From positions 583,665 through 647,664 of the forward strand of contig NZ_CP021850.1 of the NCBI RefSeq assembly GCF_002896855.1: a DNA stretch of 64,000 nucleotides. The letters run 5' to 3'. The notes beneath the pieces were generated by a model, which saw only the letters and a program-made list of their open reading frames with translations, searched no databases and had not been told where the DNA came from. Position 1 is the stretch's first letter; each line of letters starts with the position of its first letter. Positions 36,647 to 45,041 of this stretch are shown in pieces. A program made the translations under genes and the position numbers. This stretch comes from Clostridium thermosuccinogenes. GTDB lineage: Bacteria > Bacillota > Clostridia > Acetivibrionales > DSM-5807.

Positions 36647-37981
36647 ATGATAAACAATGAAGTATTGGAAAAAGCATTAAAGAAACATGAGATCATATCG
36701 CCGCTATTGCAGCCGGATCTGGATGAGGCGGAAAAGCGGAGAATACGGCAGGAGATACTTGAGAGGGAAGGAATTTCGGAAAGGACACTTCGGAGGTATC
36801 TTGCAGCGTACCGGGAGAATGGTTACGAAGGGCTATTACCAAAGATACGAAAAGATACAGGGCAACAAAGAGCGATATCTCAGGAAATATTAGATCGGGC
36901 AATCGAAATAAAACAGGAACTGCCGGAGAGAAGTGTCAGGAGGATCATAAAGATCCTTGAAGGCGAAGGGATTGTCAAAAAAGGAAGTGTCTCCAGAAGC
37001 ACCTTGTCCAGGCATCTTTTGAAGATGGGCTTTGGTGCAAAAGACTTCAGAAATGTTCGTATAGAAGGAACGACAGCCCGCCGGTTCGTCAAAAACGGAA
37101 GGAACACATTGTGGCAGGCAGATATCAAATACGGTCCGTACATACCGACTGCCGACGGCGGTAAGAAACGGACATACATGGTGGCATTTATTGACGATGC
37201 GACGAGGCTGGTGTGTCATGCAGAATTTTACGACAATCAGAGGCTTCCGATATTGGAAGACAGTTTTCGCAAGGCAATATTGAAATACGGCAAGCCGGAG
37301 GCAGTATACGTTGACAATGGCAAGGTATTTATCTCGAAATGGTTCAGAGTAGCATGTGCAAAGCTGGGAATCCGTCACATGAACACAAAGGCGTATTCTC
37401 CGGAGAGCAAAGGCAAGATTGAGAGGTTCAATGCCACAGTTGAAGAGTTTTTCCAGGAGATATCGCTGGAGAAAGCAAAAAGCCTGGAGGAACTTAACCG
37501 CAAATTTCGGGTATGGCTGGATGAAGGGTACAACGGGAAGCCTCATAGCAGTTTAAAAGGGGTTTCTCCATCGCAGGCGTATGCAAGTGATCCAAAGAAG
37601 GTGCGGTTTGCAACTCCTGAAGAATGCCGGGACGCATTTTTATGGGAAGATACAAGGAAAGTTGACAACACAGGCTGTTTCAAGCTGCAAGGGATAGAAT
37701 ATGAAGCCGGAATCGAATACATAGGCAAAAAAGTGGATGTGCGGTATGATCCTTTTGATATGAGCCTTCTGGAGATATGGTACAATGGTGAGCGCCGAAA
37801 GACAGCAACCCCGCTGAAGGTTGGGGAATACTGCTCAAAGGTTGAAAAAACACCAGCAACGAAATCGGCGACTCATTCACGGCTATTAAAAATATATGAG
37901 AGCGAGAATGAAAAGAGGCAAAAACGGCAGACCGGAGCATTAACCTTCAGGAGCATGAAGGGCGGTGACAGAAATGTTTGA
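36647..37981 (+). CDS. rve-type DDE transposase (TnsB/Mu/IS481-like)
   Basis: The 444-residue protein follows AGGAGGG. It has two N-terminal HTH segments (about 30-130) and an rve catalytic core with the acidic residues in LWQADIKYGPY, VYVDNGKVFI and SPESKGKIERFN. A beta-barrel-like C-terminal domain follows (KVDVRYDPFDMSLLEIW). It should join transposon ends to target DNA with help from the downstream ATPase, whose gene overlaps it by 8 bp. Confidence 0.88.
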   Translation: MINNEVLEKALKKHEIISPLLQPDLDEAEKRRIRQEILEREGISERTLRRYLAAYRENGYEGLLPKIRKDTGQQRAISQEILDRAIEIKQELPERSVRRIIKILEGEGIVKKGSVSRSTLSRHLLKMGFGAKDFRNVRIEGTTARRFVKNGRNTLWQADIKYGPYIPTADGGKKRTYMVAFIDDATRLVCHAEFYDNQRLPILEDSFRKAILKYGKPEAVYVDNGKVFISKWFRVACAKLGIRHMNTKAYSPESKGKIERFNATVEEFFQEISLEKAKSLEELNRKFRVWLDEGYNGKPHSSLKGVSPSQAYASDPKKVRFATPEECRDAFLWEDTRKVDNTGCFKLQGIEYEAGIEYIGKKVDVRYDPFDMSLLEIWYNGERRKTATPLKVGEYCSKVEKTPATKSATHSRLLKIYESENEKRQKRQTGALTFRSMKGGDRNV

Positions 37982-38777
37982 GCAGTACTACAACTTTCTG
38001 CACACGCCGTTCACCCGGGATATACCGGAGAAGCATTTGTATAGCAATCCGGAGCTGGAAGAGGTCTGCAGCAGGCTTGAGTATGCGGCCCGGAACCGGT
38101 TGTTTGCAGTGATAACGGGAGATGTTGGTACAGGAAAGACCACAGCCATAAGGAAGTTTGTTGGGGCGCTGGACAGCAACCGGTACAAGGTAATGTACAT
38201 AAGCGATTCGGCGTTGACACCGAGGAATTTTTACTGGGAAGTATTGAACCAGCTGGGATGTGAAGCGAAATTCTACAGGAGCGATGCAAAACGACAACTA
38301 ACGAGAGAGATCAGCAACCTGATTGAAATACAGAGACGTATTCCTATAATCATCACAGATGAGGCACACCTACTTTCAAGGGAGATGCTGGAGGAAATCC
38401 GGTTTTTACTAAACTTCAGGATGGATTCGTATAACCCAATGAGTTTAATCCTGGTAGGCCAGAGTGAGTTGAAGGACATCCTGAAGAAGCAGATATATGA
38501 GGCAATATGCCAGCGAATAGATATCCGATATCATATGATGCCATATGATCGGCAAAGAACCGGTGAATACATAAGAAAGCACCTGGAGTATGCAGGAGAA
38601 AGCCGGGAGATATTTACGGATATGGCGGTAGACGAGATATATGAATATTCTCATGGAGTACCGCGAAAAATCAACCGGGCGTGTACAGCTTGCCTTTTAC
38701 ATGGGGCACAGGTACAGAAAAAAATCATAGACGATCATGTGGTAAGGCTTATTGTTGAGGAAGAATTGAACTGGTAG
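37974..38777 (+). CDS. AAA+ ATPase of the transposon (TniB/ExeA-like)
   Basis: The ATG at 37974 overlaps the transposase stop codon (ATGTTTGA); a GTG at 37965 is in frame. The 267-residue protein has Walker A ITGDVGTGKTTAIRK, Walker B IPIIITDEAHLLS and a sensor region SLILVGQSELKD. It resembles the MuB/TniB/TnsC helpers that choose target DNA and stimulate the transposase. Confidence 0.85.
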   Translation: MFEQYYNFLHTPFTRDIPEKHLYSNPELEEVCSRLEYAARNRLFAVITGDVGTGKTTAIRKFVGALDSNRYKVMYISDSALTPRNFYWEVLNQLGCEAKFYRSDAKRQLTREISNLIEIQRRIPIIITDEAHLLSREMLEEIRFLLNFRMDSYNPMSLILVGQSELKDILKKQIYEAICQRIDIRYHMMPYDRQRTGEYIRKHLEYAGESREIFTDMAVDEIYEYSHGVPRKINRACTACLLHGAQVQKKIIDDHVVRLIVEEELNW

Positions 38778-38879
38778 TTAATATGCCCTGTCCGTATACA
38801 TCTGCGGACAGGGCTAATGAGCAAAACTAGCGGTCAAAAAGAATGAGCAGATTGCGGTCAAAGAGGCCGAACAGCGACA

Positions 38880-39349
38880 ACAAGGCTATACGGATTGTCG
38901 GGAAGTCTATTAGAGAAAGTATCCGTAAACAAGATATTGCTATACGGTACGGGGGAGATGAGTTCTTTATACTTCTTGCAAATACGAAAAAGGCTATAGT
39001 AGAAAAGGTGATAAACAGGATTAAGGAAAATATAAGAAAAAGAGGGAAGGAAGAAAATATTCATATTGAAATAAGCACAGGGACGGCCTGTTCAGACTGT
39101 ACCTGCGAGATAGGAAAGATAATAGCCATAGCGGATAATAAAATGTATAAAGAAAAGGCTGGGAAAAAGGTTAAAACAAGACAAATAACTGATGAACTAA
39201 CAGAACTAAAGCAGAAAATAGAGGCAGTGAGGGATGAATTAAAAAATAAAGTTATCTGGAAACCAAACGGGTCGGTTGACAAAGAACTTATAGAGGTAAA
39301 TATGAAACTGGAAAATCTGATTAAAAAGTATTTAAAAGATGCACAATAA
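38880..39349 (+). pseudogene. GGDEF plus Spo0E-like domain, 3' part of the interrupted gene
   Basis: The fragment continues the GGDEF domain with AIRYGGDEFFILL, which keeps the catalytic GGDEF motif, and STGTACSDCTCEIGK. A C-terminal helical hairpin (ELKQKIEAVRDELKNKV ... VNMKLENLIKKYL) resembles Spo0E-type aspartyl-phosphatase domains. An in-frame ATG at 38843 within the transposon end could start a 168-residue protein lacking the first half of the GGDEF fold. Confidence 0.8.
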
Positions 39350-39539
39350 TCCATAAAAGAAGCAGGTATATTATTAACCAGTTAAGATATAAATTGATTT
39401 ACAGGTGATATTGACCTGTTAATTAATGGAGGATTTGTTTTGAAATGAAGTATTAAATGGGAAGTATAAAACACTTGAAACTATTAACAATCAATCCTTA
39501 TTATGCTGATAAATACAAACCAAGGAGGCATAATAAGGT

Positions 39540-39824
39540 ATGAATATACAGGTTTTAAAAGTCGCTGGAAACAGCAGCGTTAATTCTGTTTCGGACAAAA
39601 TAATCCAACACGCTGTGAACGATGGAATAGTGCATGTAGACTGCATAGGGGTAAAAGCAACTTACACAGCCGTAAGGGCGATAATATTGGCAACAGAGTA
39701 TCTGGTAAAGGAAGGCTACAAATTTAATTTGCGCCCTTATTATACGGAAGTGGATGTACAGGATAATGACAAAATGGTACAAAAAACTGCCATACGCTGG
39801 ACTATAGTTGCAAAGAAAAAATAA
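39540..39824 (+). CDS. SpoVS-family protein 2
   Basis: The 94-residue protein follows AAGGAGG and is a close paralogue of the gene at 34542: IQVLKVAGNSSVNSVSDKI, VHVDCIGVKATYTAVRAII and KTAIRWTIVA. The leader and terminator hairpin also resemble those of the first copy, so a whole transcription unit was duplicated. It lies between the GGDEF-Spo0E gene and the small Spo0E-like gene, suggesting a sporulation-related regulatory module. Confidence 0.8.
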   Translation: MNIQVLKVAGNSSVNSVSDKIIQHAVNDGIVHVDCIGVKATYTAVRAIILATEYLVKEGYKFNLRPYYTEVDVQDNDKMVQKTAIRWTIVAKKK

Positions 39825-39885
39825 AATAGAAGTTGTTATTGTAGAAAAATAGCAAATATGGTAATATAAGAATATACGGACGGGA

Positions 39886-39956
39886 GGACATGCCTCCCTA
39901 TACTGCCAGGCTTAGTGCCTGGAATGTAAGAGTATAGGGTTGGTGTGTCCTTTTTT
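39886..39956 (+). terminator. Long structured terminator after SpoVS-like gene 2
   Basis: The outer stem GGACATGCC / GGTGTGTCC, a middle stem CCCTATACT / AGTATAGGG and an inner hairpin CCAGGC-ttagt-GCCTGG are stacked, with AATGTAAG bulged on the 3' side. Six Ts follow. It is more elaborate than a simple terminator. Confidence 0.8.
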
Positions 39957-39990
39957 GATGTTTTTGTTGCTAAGAAGGGGGGAGTATAAG

Positions 39991-40203
39991 ATGTTTTGCA
40001 AAAGTATACCGATAAAATCTAATAATATCAAGCAGGAATTACAGGAAATTAATAATTCAATAGAAGTTATGAGGGAAAAACTTAATAAAAAGGTTAATGA
40101 ATGCTTAAAACCAGACAAAGAAACTATCGAAATAAGCCAGCAATTAGACATGCTTATACGGGATTATTATTTAAAAAGCATTAAGATTAATAAAAATGAT
40201 TAA
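39991..40203 (+). CDS. Spo0E-family aspartyl-phosphate phosphatase
   Basis: The ATG at 39991 follows GGGGGGAG. The 70-residue protein has the helical hairpin of the family, IKQELQEINNSIEVMREKLN, and then the signature EISQQLDMLIRDYY. Spo0E proteins dephosphorylate Spo0A~P and delay sporulation; the SQxLD motif carries the catalytic residues. Its similarity to the C-terminus of the neighbouring GGDEF protein suggests both target the same response regulator. Confidence 0.85.
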   Translation: MFCKSIPIKSNNIKQELQEINNSIEVMREKLNKKVNECLKPDKETIEISQQLDMLIRDYYLKSIKINKND

Positions 40204-40266
40204 GATTATATTCAGAAAAGGAAAAGCAAAATAATAATTAAAGAATGCAGTATTTATAAAAATTAT

Positions 40267-40301
40267 GGCTGATACCTATCGCAGTATCAGCCTGCTTTTA
40301 T
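40267..40301 (+). terminator. Terminator of the Spo0E-like gene
   Basis: GGCTGATAC pairs with GTATCAGCC around CTATCGCA and is followed by TGCTTTTATT. Confidence 0.75.
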
Positions 40302-40564
40302 TCACAAGATATCCACAAAATATCCACATGATTTGTTGATAATTCAACCCAAATATGCTTTAGGTAAATTATATGTATTTAATTAAAGTTGAATGGCATA
40401 TCAATTATGTATTACCGAAATCTATAAAAACTGATTATCAACTTTTCTCTTGTGCCTTAAACCTATATCTGTTAGAATACAACCAGAAAATATTGTCCAT
40501 AATTTTAGTATTGGAAAAGTTTGCTGTATTATTATAAGCATATAAACGAGGGAGGAAAGTACAT

Positions 40565-41632
40565 ATGGCGGAATATGTGTTCAGGGATGTAAACCAGATA
40601 GGCGAAAAGGAATACCAGACAATAATTGATGGACAGGAATTGGCAGAGATGTGGAGGGATGGGATAATAACATATAACCCAGAGATTCAGAGAGGAACAA
40701 AGGTTAAAAGGGGAAAGGACAACACGGAAACGGAGGTTGCTGTATACAGCAAAGCCAATGTGAAAAAAATTTATGAATCCATGTTAAGTGGGCAGTATTT
40801 CACTGACATGATTACATTAAATGTACTTGAAGATGGCAATGAAGAAGTTGAACTTGACGATGAAGGTAACCTTAATGTTAGTGGCGAAATAAACATCTCC
40901 GATGGACAGCACAGAATCAGGGCTTTGGCTATGATTCTCGAAGGAAATGAAAAAGGGGATTTAGCCTTTGATTTATCTGAACTTAAATTCCCTGTTAAAA
41001 TCACTAATTATGATGTTCAAACTGCACAGCAGCAGTTCCACCAGTTCTCCCAAGGACTCAAAATCAGTTCCAGCAGGGCTGAGTATTTTAATCAAACGGG
41101 CCTTGCGAATATCATTGTAAGAGAATTGATGAAAAACAGCGACCTGGCTGGCAGGGTGGAAGTGGTGAGAAATTCCATATCGAAGAACGATGAGCGACAC
41201 ATTGTAACCTTTGCTACCCTTGTAAATGCTATAGAGATAGTTTACAAAGATTTAGAGACAAGGGTTCAGGCGATGGAACTTGCAAAGTATCTATCGGAAT
41301 TTTTCAACGAACTTATAAACCTTATTCCTGAACTTCACAACTACGAAAAGAGGGCACAGAGCAAAGAGACATCGCTGACGGGAGAAAACTTTATGTTTTA
41401 CGGGTATGTGGCGATAAGCAAAGTTCTAAGGGAGAAGGAGAATTGGAAAGAGTATTTGCCATTAATTAATGAACTAGATTTATCAAAAGGCTCTAAGCAG
41501 TGGTACGGAGATGTTATTAAAAGAGGAAAGGAAAAGGGGTATACTATAGTAAATAACAATGAAAGCAGAAAAACATTTGCTAATAAGATTGAAAAGATGT
41601 TTAAAAAGTTACTAAATGAAAAAACAGCGTGA
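40565..41632 (+). CDS. DGQHR-domain protein (DndB-like)
   Basis: The 355-residue protein follows GGGAGG. It has the DGQHR motif (residues 113-117 in INISDGQHRIRAL) of the DndB/DGQHR family, related to ParB-type nucleotide-binding folds. DndB regulates DNA phosphorothioation, but dndCDE are absent here, so a phage-type or plasmid-type stand-alone role is more likely. No other motif was recognised. It is monocistronic, with its own terminator. Confidence 0.75.
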   Translation: MAEYVFRDVNQIGEKEYQTIIDGQELAEMWRDGIITYNPEIQRGTKVKRGKDNTETEVAVYSKANVKKIYESMLSGQYFTDMITLNVLEDGNEEVELDDEGNLNVSGEINISDGQHRIRALAMILEGNEKGDLAFDLSELKFPVKITNYDVQTAQQQFHQFSQGLKISSSRAEYFNQTGLANIIVRELMKNSDLAGRVEVVRNSISKNDERHIVTFATLVNAIEIVYKDLETRVQAMELAKYLSEFFNELINLIPELHNYEKRAQSKETSLTGENFMFYGYVAISKVLREKENWKEYLPLINELDLSKGSKQWYGDVIKRGKEKGYTIVNNNESRKTFANKIEKMFKKLLNEKTA

Positions 41633-41651
41633 CTTCAATTGTAATAAATAT

Positions 41652-41694
41652 GGCTGGCAAATTACTGATAGTAGGTTAATGTGTCAGCCTTTTT
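41652..41694 (+). terminator. Terminator of the DGQHR gene
   Basis: GGCTGGCA pairs with TGTCAGCC across an AT-rich loop, followed by TTTTT. Confidence 0.7.
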
Positions 41695-41886
41695 GGTCAG
41701 AGAGGGGAAAGGTTTAAGGAATTAGTTATAAGGTTGTTTTAATGCATGATTATATTTTAGTCGCATAAAAATTTGCCAAACTCCTTAATCCATAAGTCTT
41801 TACCCTGACTCATTAATATACATATTATGATTAGGTTTAAAGAAGGGAAAAGGATAACAGGTTAAGGATTTAAAAATAAAATATAC

Positions 41887-41992
41887 TTGACATGAATAAC
41901 TAATTATATATAAAATGCATCGGTCGAGTAAAGGTTTTATCATCAATGCCTCTTTCGTTAAACTGTCTACAAAAAAGTAGGCAGTTTTTTTA
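41887..41992 (+). ncRNA. Candidate small RNA upstream of the repeat array
   Basis: TTGACA (41887-41892) and TATAAA (41909-41914) precede a transcript of roughly 70 bases that ends at AACTGTCTAC / GTAGGCAGTT followed by seven Ts (41961-41992). The interior has GCCTCTTTCGTTAA. The unit resembles 25622-25755 and could be a replication-control or antisense-type RNA. Confidence 0.45.
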
Positions 41993-42071
41993 TTGCCAAT
42001 TACAGGCGAGATGGATACGAGGTATAAGGACTAGAGTCCTAAGGTAAATTGAAGTTGCCCATTTTATATGA

Positions 42072-42552
42072 GTTATACTATATACGATGGGGTAAGGCTT
42101 ACAAAAAAACAAAAATTCTTGTGTGTTATACTTCTATTAGAGGGATAAGGTGCAAAAAATCTCAAATTTCTTATTGAGTTATACTACAAAAGTGGGGAAA
42201 TAGGAAAAAATTTAAAATTTACAATATGTTATGCTTAATAGTGTAAGGGGGTAAGGCTCATAAAAAACTCAAAATTTCATTTATGTTATACTCAATTATA
42301 GAGGGGTAAGGTTTAAAAAACACAAATTTCTTATGAATTATACTACAAATGTGGAAATAAAGGAAAAATTTTCTATATTACAATATGTTATGCTTAGAAG
42401 TGAAGGGAGATATGGTTAAAAAAATCTCGATTTTCTTATATGTTAAACTATCAATAGAGGGGTGAAAATGCTTATAAAATAACCAAAAATTGTATGTGCT
42501 ATACTTATAATGTAGGGGTTAAATGGTTCAAATAAAATTTAAAAAGTTTACA
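42072..42552. repeat. Nine-unit tandem array, period about 53 bp
   Basis: Units begin at 42072, 42125, 42178, 42228, 42285, 42337, 42387, 42442 and 42498. Each starts with a variant of GTTATACT, followed by a G-rich AGGGGTAAGG-like piece and an A-rich, then T-rich stretch. Units 4 and 7 begin GTTATGCTT, each preceded by TTACAATAT, giving a higher-order period of three units. The array is non-coding and could be a plasmid centromere or replication origin. Other spacer sequence from 41695 to 42614 holds only the small RNA candidate. Confidence 0.8.
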
Positions 42553-42614
42553 CCCATCTGGTTTTAGAAATACAGTTTGCTCTAACGATATGAGGCTATA
42601 AGGGAGGTGGTTTT

Positions 42615-42707
42615 GTGATAAGTATTAGAGCACCTGATAAAGAAAAAAATGAGAGGCAATTTGCCGAATGCCCCTGTGATATTGGAAATAAAAAATTAAT
42701 TTGTTAA
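42615..42707 (+). CDS. Possible 30-residue leader peptide
   Basis: A GTG start at 42615 lies 7 bp after a strong AGGGAGGTGG site. The peptide starts MISIRAPDKEKNE and ends in CPCDIGNKKLIC. It ends 35 bp before the next gene. The strong ribosome binding site is the main support; no family is recognised. Confidence 0.35.
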   Translation: MISIRAPDKEKNERQFAECPCDIGNKKLIC

Positions 42708-42741
42708 TCAATATTATATCAAAATTAAGGAGAGATGAAAC

Positions 42742-43068
42742 ATGAAAAAGTTTATCAACAACAAAGTATATAATACTGAAACTGCTCAATTGATAAGAGA
42801 ATATTGGAATGGTCGTGAAAAAGATGATGACTTTTATCATCTTGAAAGGCTTTATAAGACTGAGAATGGAGACATGTTTTTATATTATACAGGCGGAAAA
42901 TATACAGAATATGAGGGCCATGAAGATATTATTCCGTTAGAGCCATGTGATGCATGTAACTGGTTAGAGAGAATTGCACGTACCGAAGCGATTGAAAGAC
43001 ATTTTGTAAATATGTTGGGAAAAGAACTTGCAGGTGCAATTTATATTTCTGCGCAGCGTTTAGACTAA
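42742..43068 (+). CDS. Hypothetical protein
   Basis: The 108-residue protein follows AAGGAGAG. It begins with MKKFINNKVYNTETAQLIRE, a beta-rich segment (DMFLYYTGGKYTEYEG) and PCDACNWLERIARTEAIERH. Similar short proteins occur on Clostridia plasmids, but I cannot name a family. It lies just after the repeat array, which could indicate a role in plasmid biology (inference). Confidence 0.6.
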   Translation: MKKFINNKVYNTETAQLIREYWNGREKDDDFYHLERLYKTENGDMFLYYTGGKYTEYEGHEDIIPLEPCDACNWLERIARTEAIERHFVNMLGKELAGAIYISAQRLD

Positions 43069-43281
43069 TAGAAAATATACTTAATCATTAGTAGAGGGAA
43101 AGGTTACATGGAAAATAAAATAGGAATCTTAAAAAAATAGAAGGCAGCATTCGGCAAAATGCTCCTTCTGTAAACAAAATATGTACTTTATAAAACTACC
43201 TATAACAGATTATACAATAAAAAATAGGAAAAGTAAAAGGCATTATATACCAGTAAGGTGAATGGTACTTTAAAGGAAACA

Positions 43282-43317
43282 GGGAGGTATCAGGCTTTAA
43301 AAGCCTGATACTGCCCC
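43282..43317. promoter_or_regulatory. Strong hairpin in the 43.07-43.45 kb spacer
   Basis: GTATCAGGC pairs with GCCTGATAC around TTTAAAA, extended by GGG and CCC. No T run follows. It sits about 130 bp upstream of the DUF2325 gene and may be a processed RNA element or a terminator of the preceding gene. Nothing else was seen in the 380-bp spacer. Confidence 0.5.
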
Positions 43318-43448
43318 AAGACTTTCACGACTAATTTATAAAAAAGCAATGTATAGGGAACTCTTAATAAATTTCAACTATTAAAACCTTCTTTAGAAAA
43401 TGTCCATTTAAATAAATATTAAACAATGTTGAAGAGAGGAGAATGATT

Positions 43449-44930
43449 ATGATTAATACAAAAAAGAATGTGATGTCTAAAGACTATGGTTGTTTACTTA
43501 TAGCAATATTAAGTAACAAATCGCTATATCCATTAATAGATGAAGAATATGAAAATAATAAAAGAGAATATGATGAACTGATTCTCAATAGCGATTTCTT
43601 TAACAATAATAGGCATAAAATTATATCAGAAGATATGAAAGAGTATAGTATTAAATTAACAGGCATTTTTCTATCTAAAAATGGAAACAACTTCATGCGA
43701 AAAATTCTCAAGTCAGGATGGCCCAGATTATATGATTATGTTGAAAACACCGATTGTGTAGTTTATGAAGAAATAAAGCAAATAAAAGATTATGGTTTAG
43801 ATAATTTGTCTGAAGGTTATACAATCTATATTATAAAACAAATGCTAGATATGTTTAATAAGGACATGACTCATAAGAGAGATGAAAGCAAACGTGAAAT
43901 AGATGCATACAATAATAGACTATCATTAGCATGGAATATTATGATAAAAGAAAAATTCTTTCAATCACTTGATAAGGAGTTTCAATTAGTCTCAGGCGAA
44001 GTCAACAGAGACAATACATTGCAAAAAAGAATTAATTTAGATAAAAATAGTAATTTTTGCAAAGGGCTTTTGTATTTAATGAGTTATTATTCTATAGATT
44101 TATGGGATTTTGGACAGAGTTACAAGATTGAGGAAAAAGATAGGGAACTTTTGGCAAGTTATCTTGATGCTTCTGTTTTATCAATAGATGACATTTTGAA
44201 TAATGTTCATGAGAAAGAAAATATGTTCGACTATATTATATTTAGTAGAATGTTTCAGATTTTAATTAATAAATATAGTGCATTGGACGATACCTATGTG
44301 CGCTTATATAAAAGCAGCATAGAAAAGGGCATTGAACTTGAAAAACTTACAACGCAAATATATTGTCTAAAAGAGCAGGTTGAAAAATTAGAAAGAGAAA
44401 ATAACCAATTAAGAGAAAAACTTAAAATTATAAGTTTGGATACAGTAAGAGAAAAAGAAAAAGAAATCATCGATATTAAGAAACAATACAATGAGATTAT
44501 TAAAGAAAAAGACCAATTGTTAGAGGAAAATAAAGAAGAAATTCAATTACTGAAAATGACTATAGAAAATTTAATTGATGAAAGCCGATACGTTAATGAA
44601 GAGCAGATAACTAATGACGCATTAACTGGAACTAGAGGAGTAATTATTGGCGGAACTCCACAATGGCAGCAGCATATGCGTAAAATTGTGCCTCACTTTA
44701 AATTCATAGAAGTAGAACAGTTAAACTATGATACAAAAATATTAGAAAATGCCGATAAAATATACTTTAACACTGCATACAACTCACATGCAATGTTTTA
44801 TAAGACAATGAATGCAGTTCGCAAAAAACAGATAGAAATTGTTTTTATTAATAGCAATTCAGTTACAGCAGGATTTAAAATGTTTGGGCAAAAGAGCGGC
44901 CAGTATACAGATAAGCATCTTGCAAGTTAA
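43449..44930 (+). CDS. DUF2325-domain protein with central coiled coil
   Basis: The ATG at 43449 is preferred over 43443 because the AGGAG site is too close to the latter. The 493-residue protein has an N-terminal helical region. A long coiled coil (about 285-385, with CLKEQVEKLERENNQLREKL) is followed by a C-terminal DUF2325 domain, GVIIGGTPQWQQHMRKIV to EIVFINSNS. DUF2325 proteins are of unknown function and are frequent on mobile elements. The C-terminal domain has a Rossmann-like GG motif. Confidence 0.75.
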   Translation: MINTKKNVMSKDYGCLLIAILSNKSLYPLIDEEYENNKREYDELILNSDFFNNNRHKIISEDMKEYSIKLTGIFLSKNGNNFMRKILKSGWPRLYDYVENTDCVVYEEIKQIKDYGLDNLSEGYTIYIIKQMLDMFNKDMTHKRDESKREIDAYNNRLSLAWNIMIKEKFFQSLDKEFQLVSGEVNRDNTLQKRINLDKNSNFCKGLLYLMSYYSIDLWDFGQSYKIEEKDRELLASYLDASVLSIDDILNNVHEKENMFDYIIFSRMFQILINKYSALDDTYVRLYKSSIEKGIELEKLTTQIYCLKEQVEKLERENNQLREKLKIISLDTVREKEKEIIDIKKQYNEIIKEKDQLLEENKEEIQLLKMTIENLIDESRYVNEEQITNDALTGTRGVIIGGTPQWQQHMRKIVPHFKFIEVEQLNYDTKILENADKIYFNTAYNSHAMFYKTMNAVRKKQIEIVFINSNSVTAGFKMFGQKSGQYTDKHLAS

Positions 44931-44954
44931 GCAAGCAAAAAGTAATAAGTTTAC

Positions 44955-44994
44955 TTTCATAAGAGAAATGCTTCATAGCATTTCTCTTATGAAA
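44955..44994. terminator. Perfect 17-bp hairpin after the DUF2325 gene
   Basis: TTTCATAAGAGAAATGC pairs perfectly with GCATTTCTCTTATGAAA around TTCATA. It lies 25 bp after the stop codon and has A/T-rich arms, so it can terminate on both strands. Confidence 0.7.
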
Positions 44995-45041
44995 GGCTAA
45001 TAAATGGATTAGATATTAGGTTAAGAACAGGAGGAAATCAA

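Larger units (their letters stand above)
35835..38879 (+). mobile_element. Three-gene transposon (DUF6431 + rve transposase + AAA ATPase), 3045 bp
   Basis: The ends are TGTTTCTG (left) and, inverted, TGTCGCTG (right), flanked by ACAAGG at 35829-35834 and 38880-38885. Near the right end TTTGACCGC occurs twice, each followed by TGCTCAT, and GTGACCG lies near the left end. These look like multiple transposase-binding sites, as in Mu/Tn7/Tn5053-type elements. The base composition is richer in G+C than the flanks, suggesting a recent arrival. Confidence 0.85.

Noticed and set aside
36002-38777. CRISPR-associated or Tn7-type transposon with cargo
   Set aside because: The element is fully occupied by three transposition genes and has no tnsA, tnsD/tniQ, Cas or cargo genes.
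40565-41632. DNA phosphorothioation (Dnd) system
   Set aside because: Only a DGQHR/DndB-like gene is present; dndA, dndC, dndD and dndE are absent from the window.
42072-42552. CRISPR array
   Set aside because: The nine units are degenerate throughout, without identical repeats alternating with unique spacers, and no cas genes are present.
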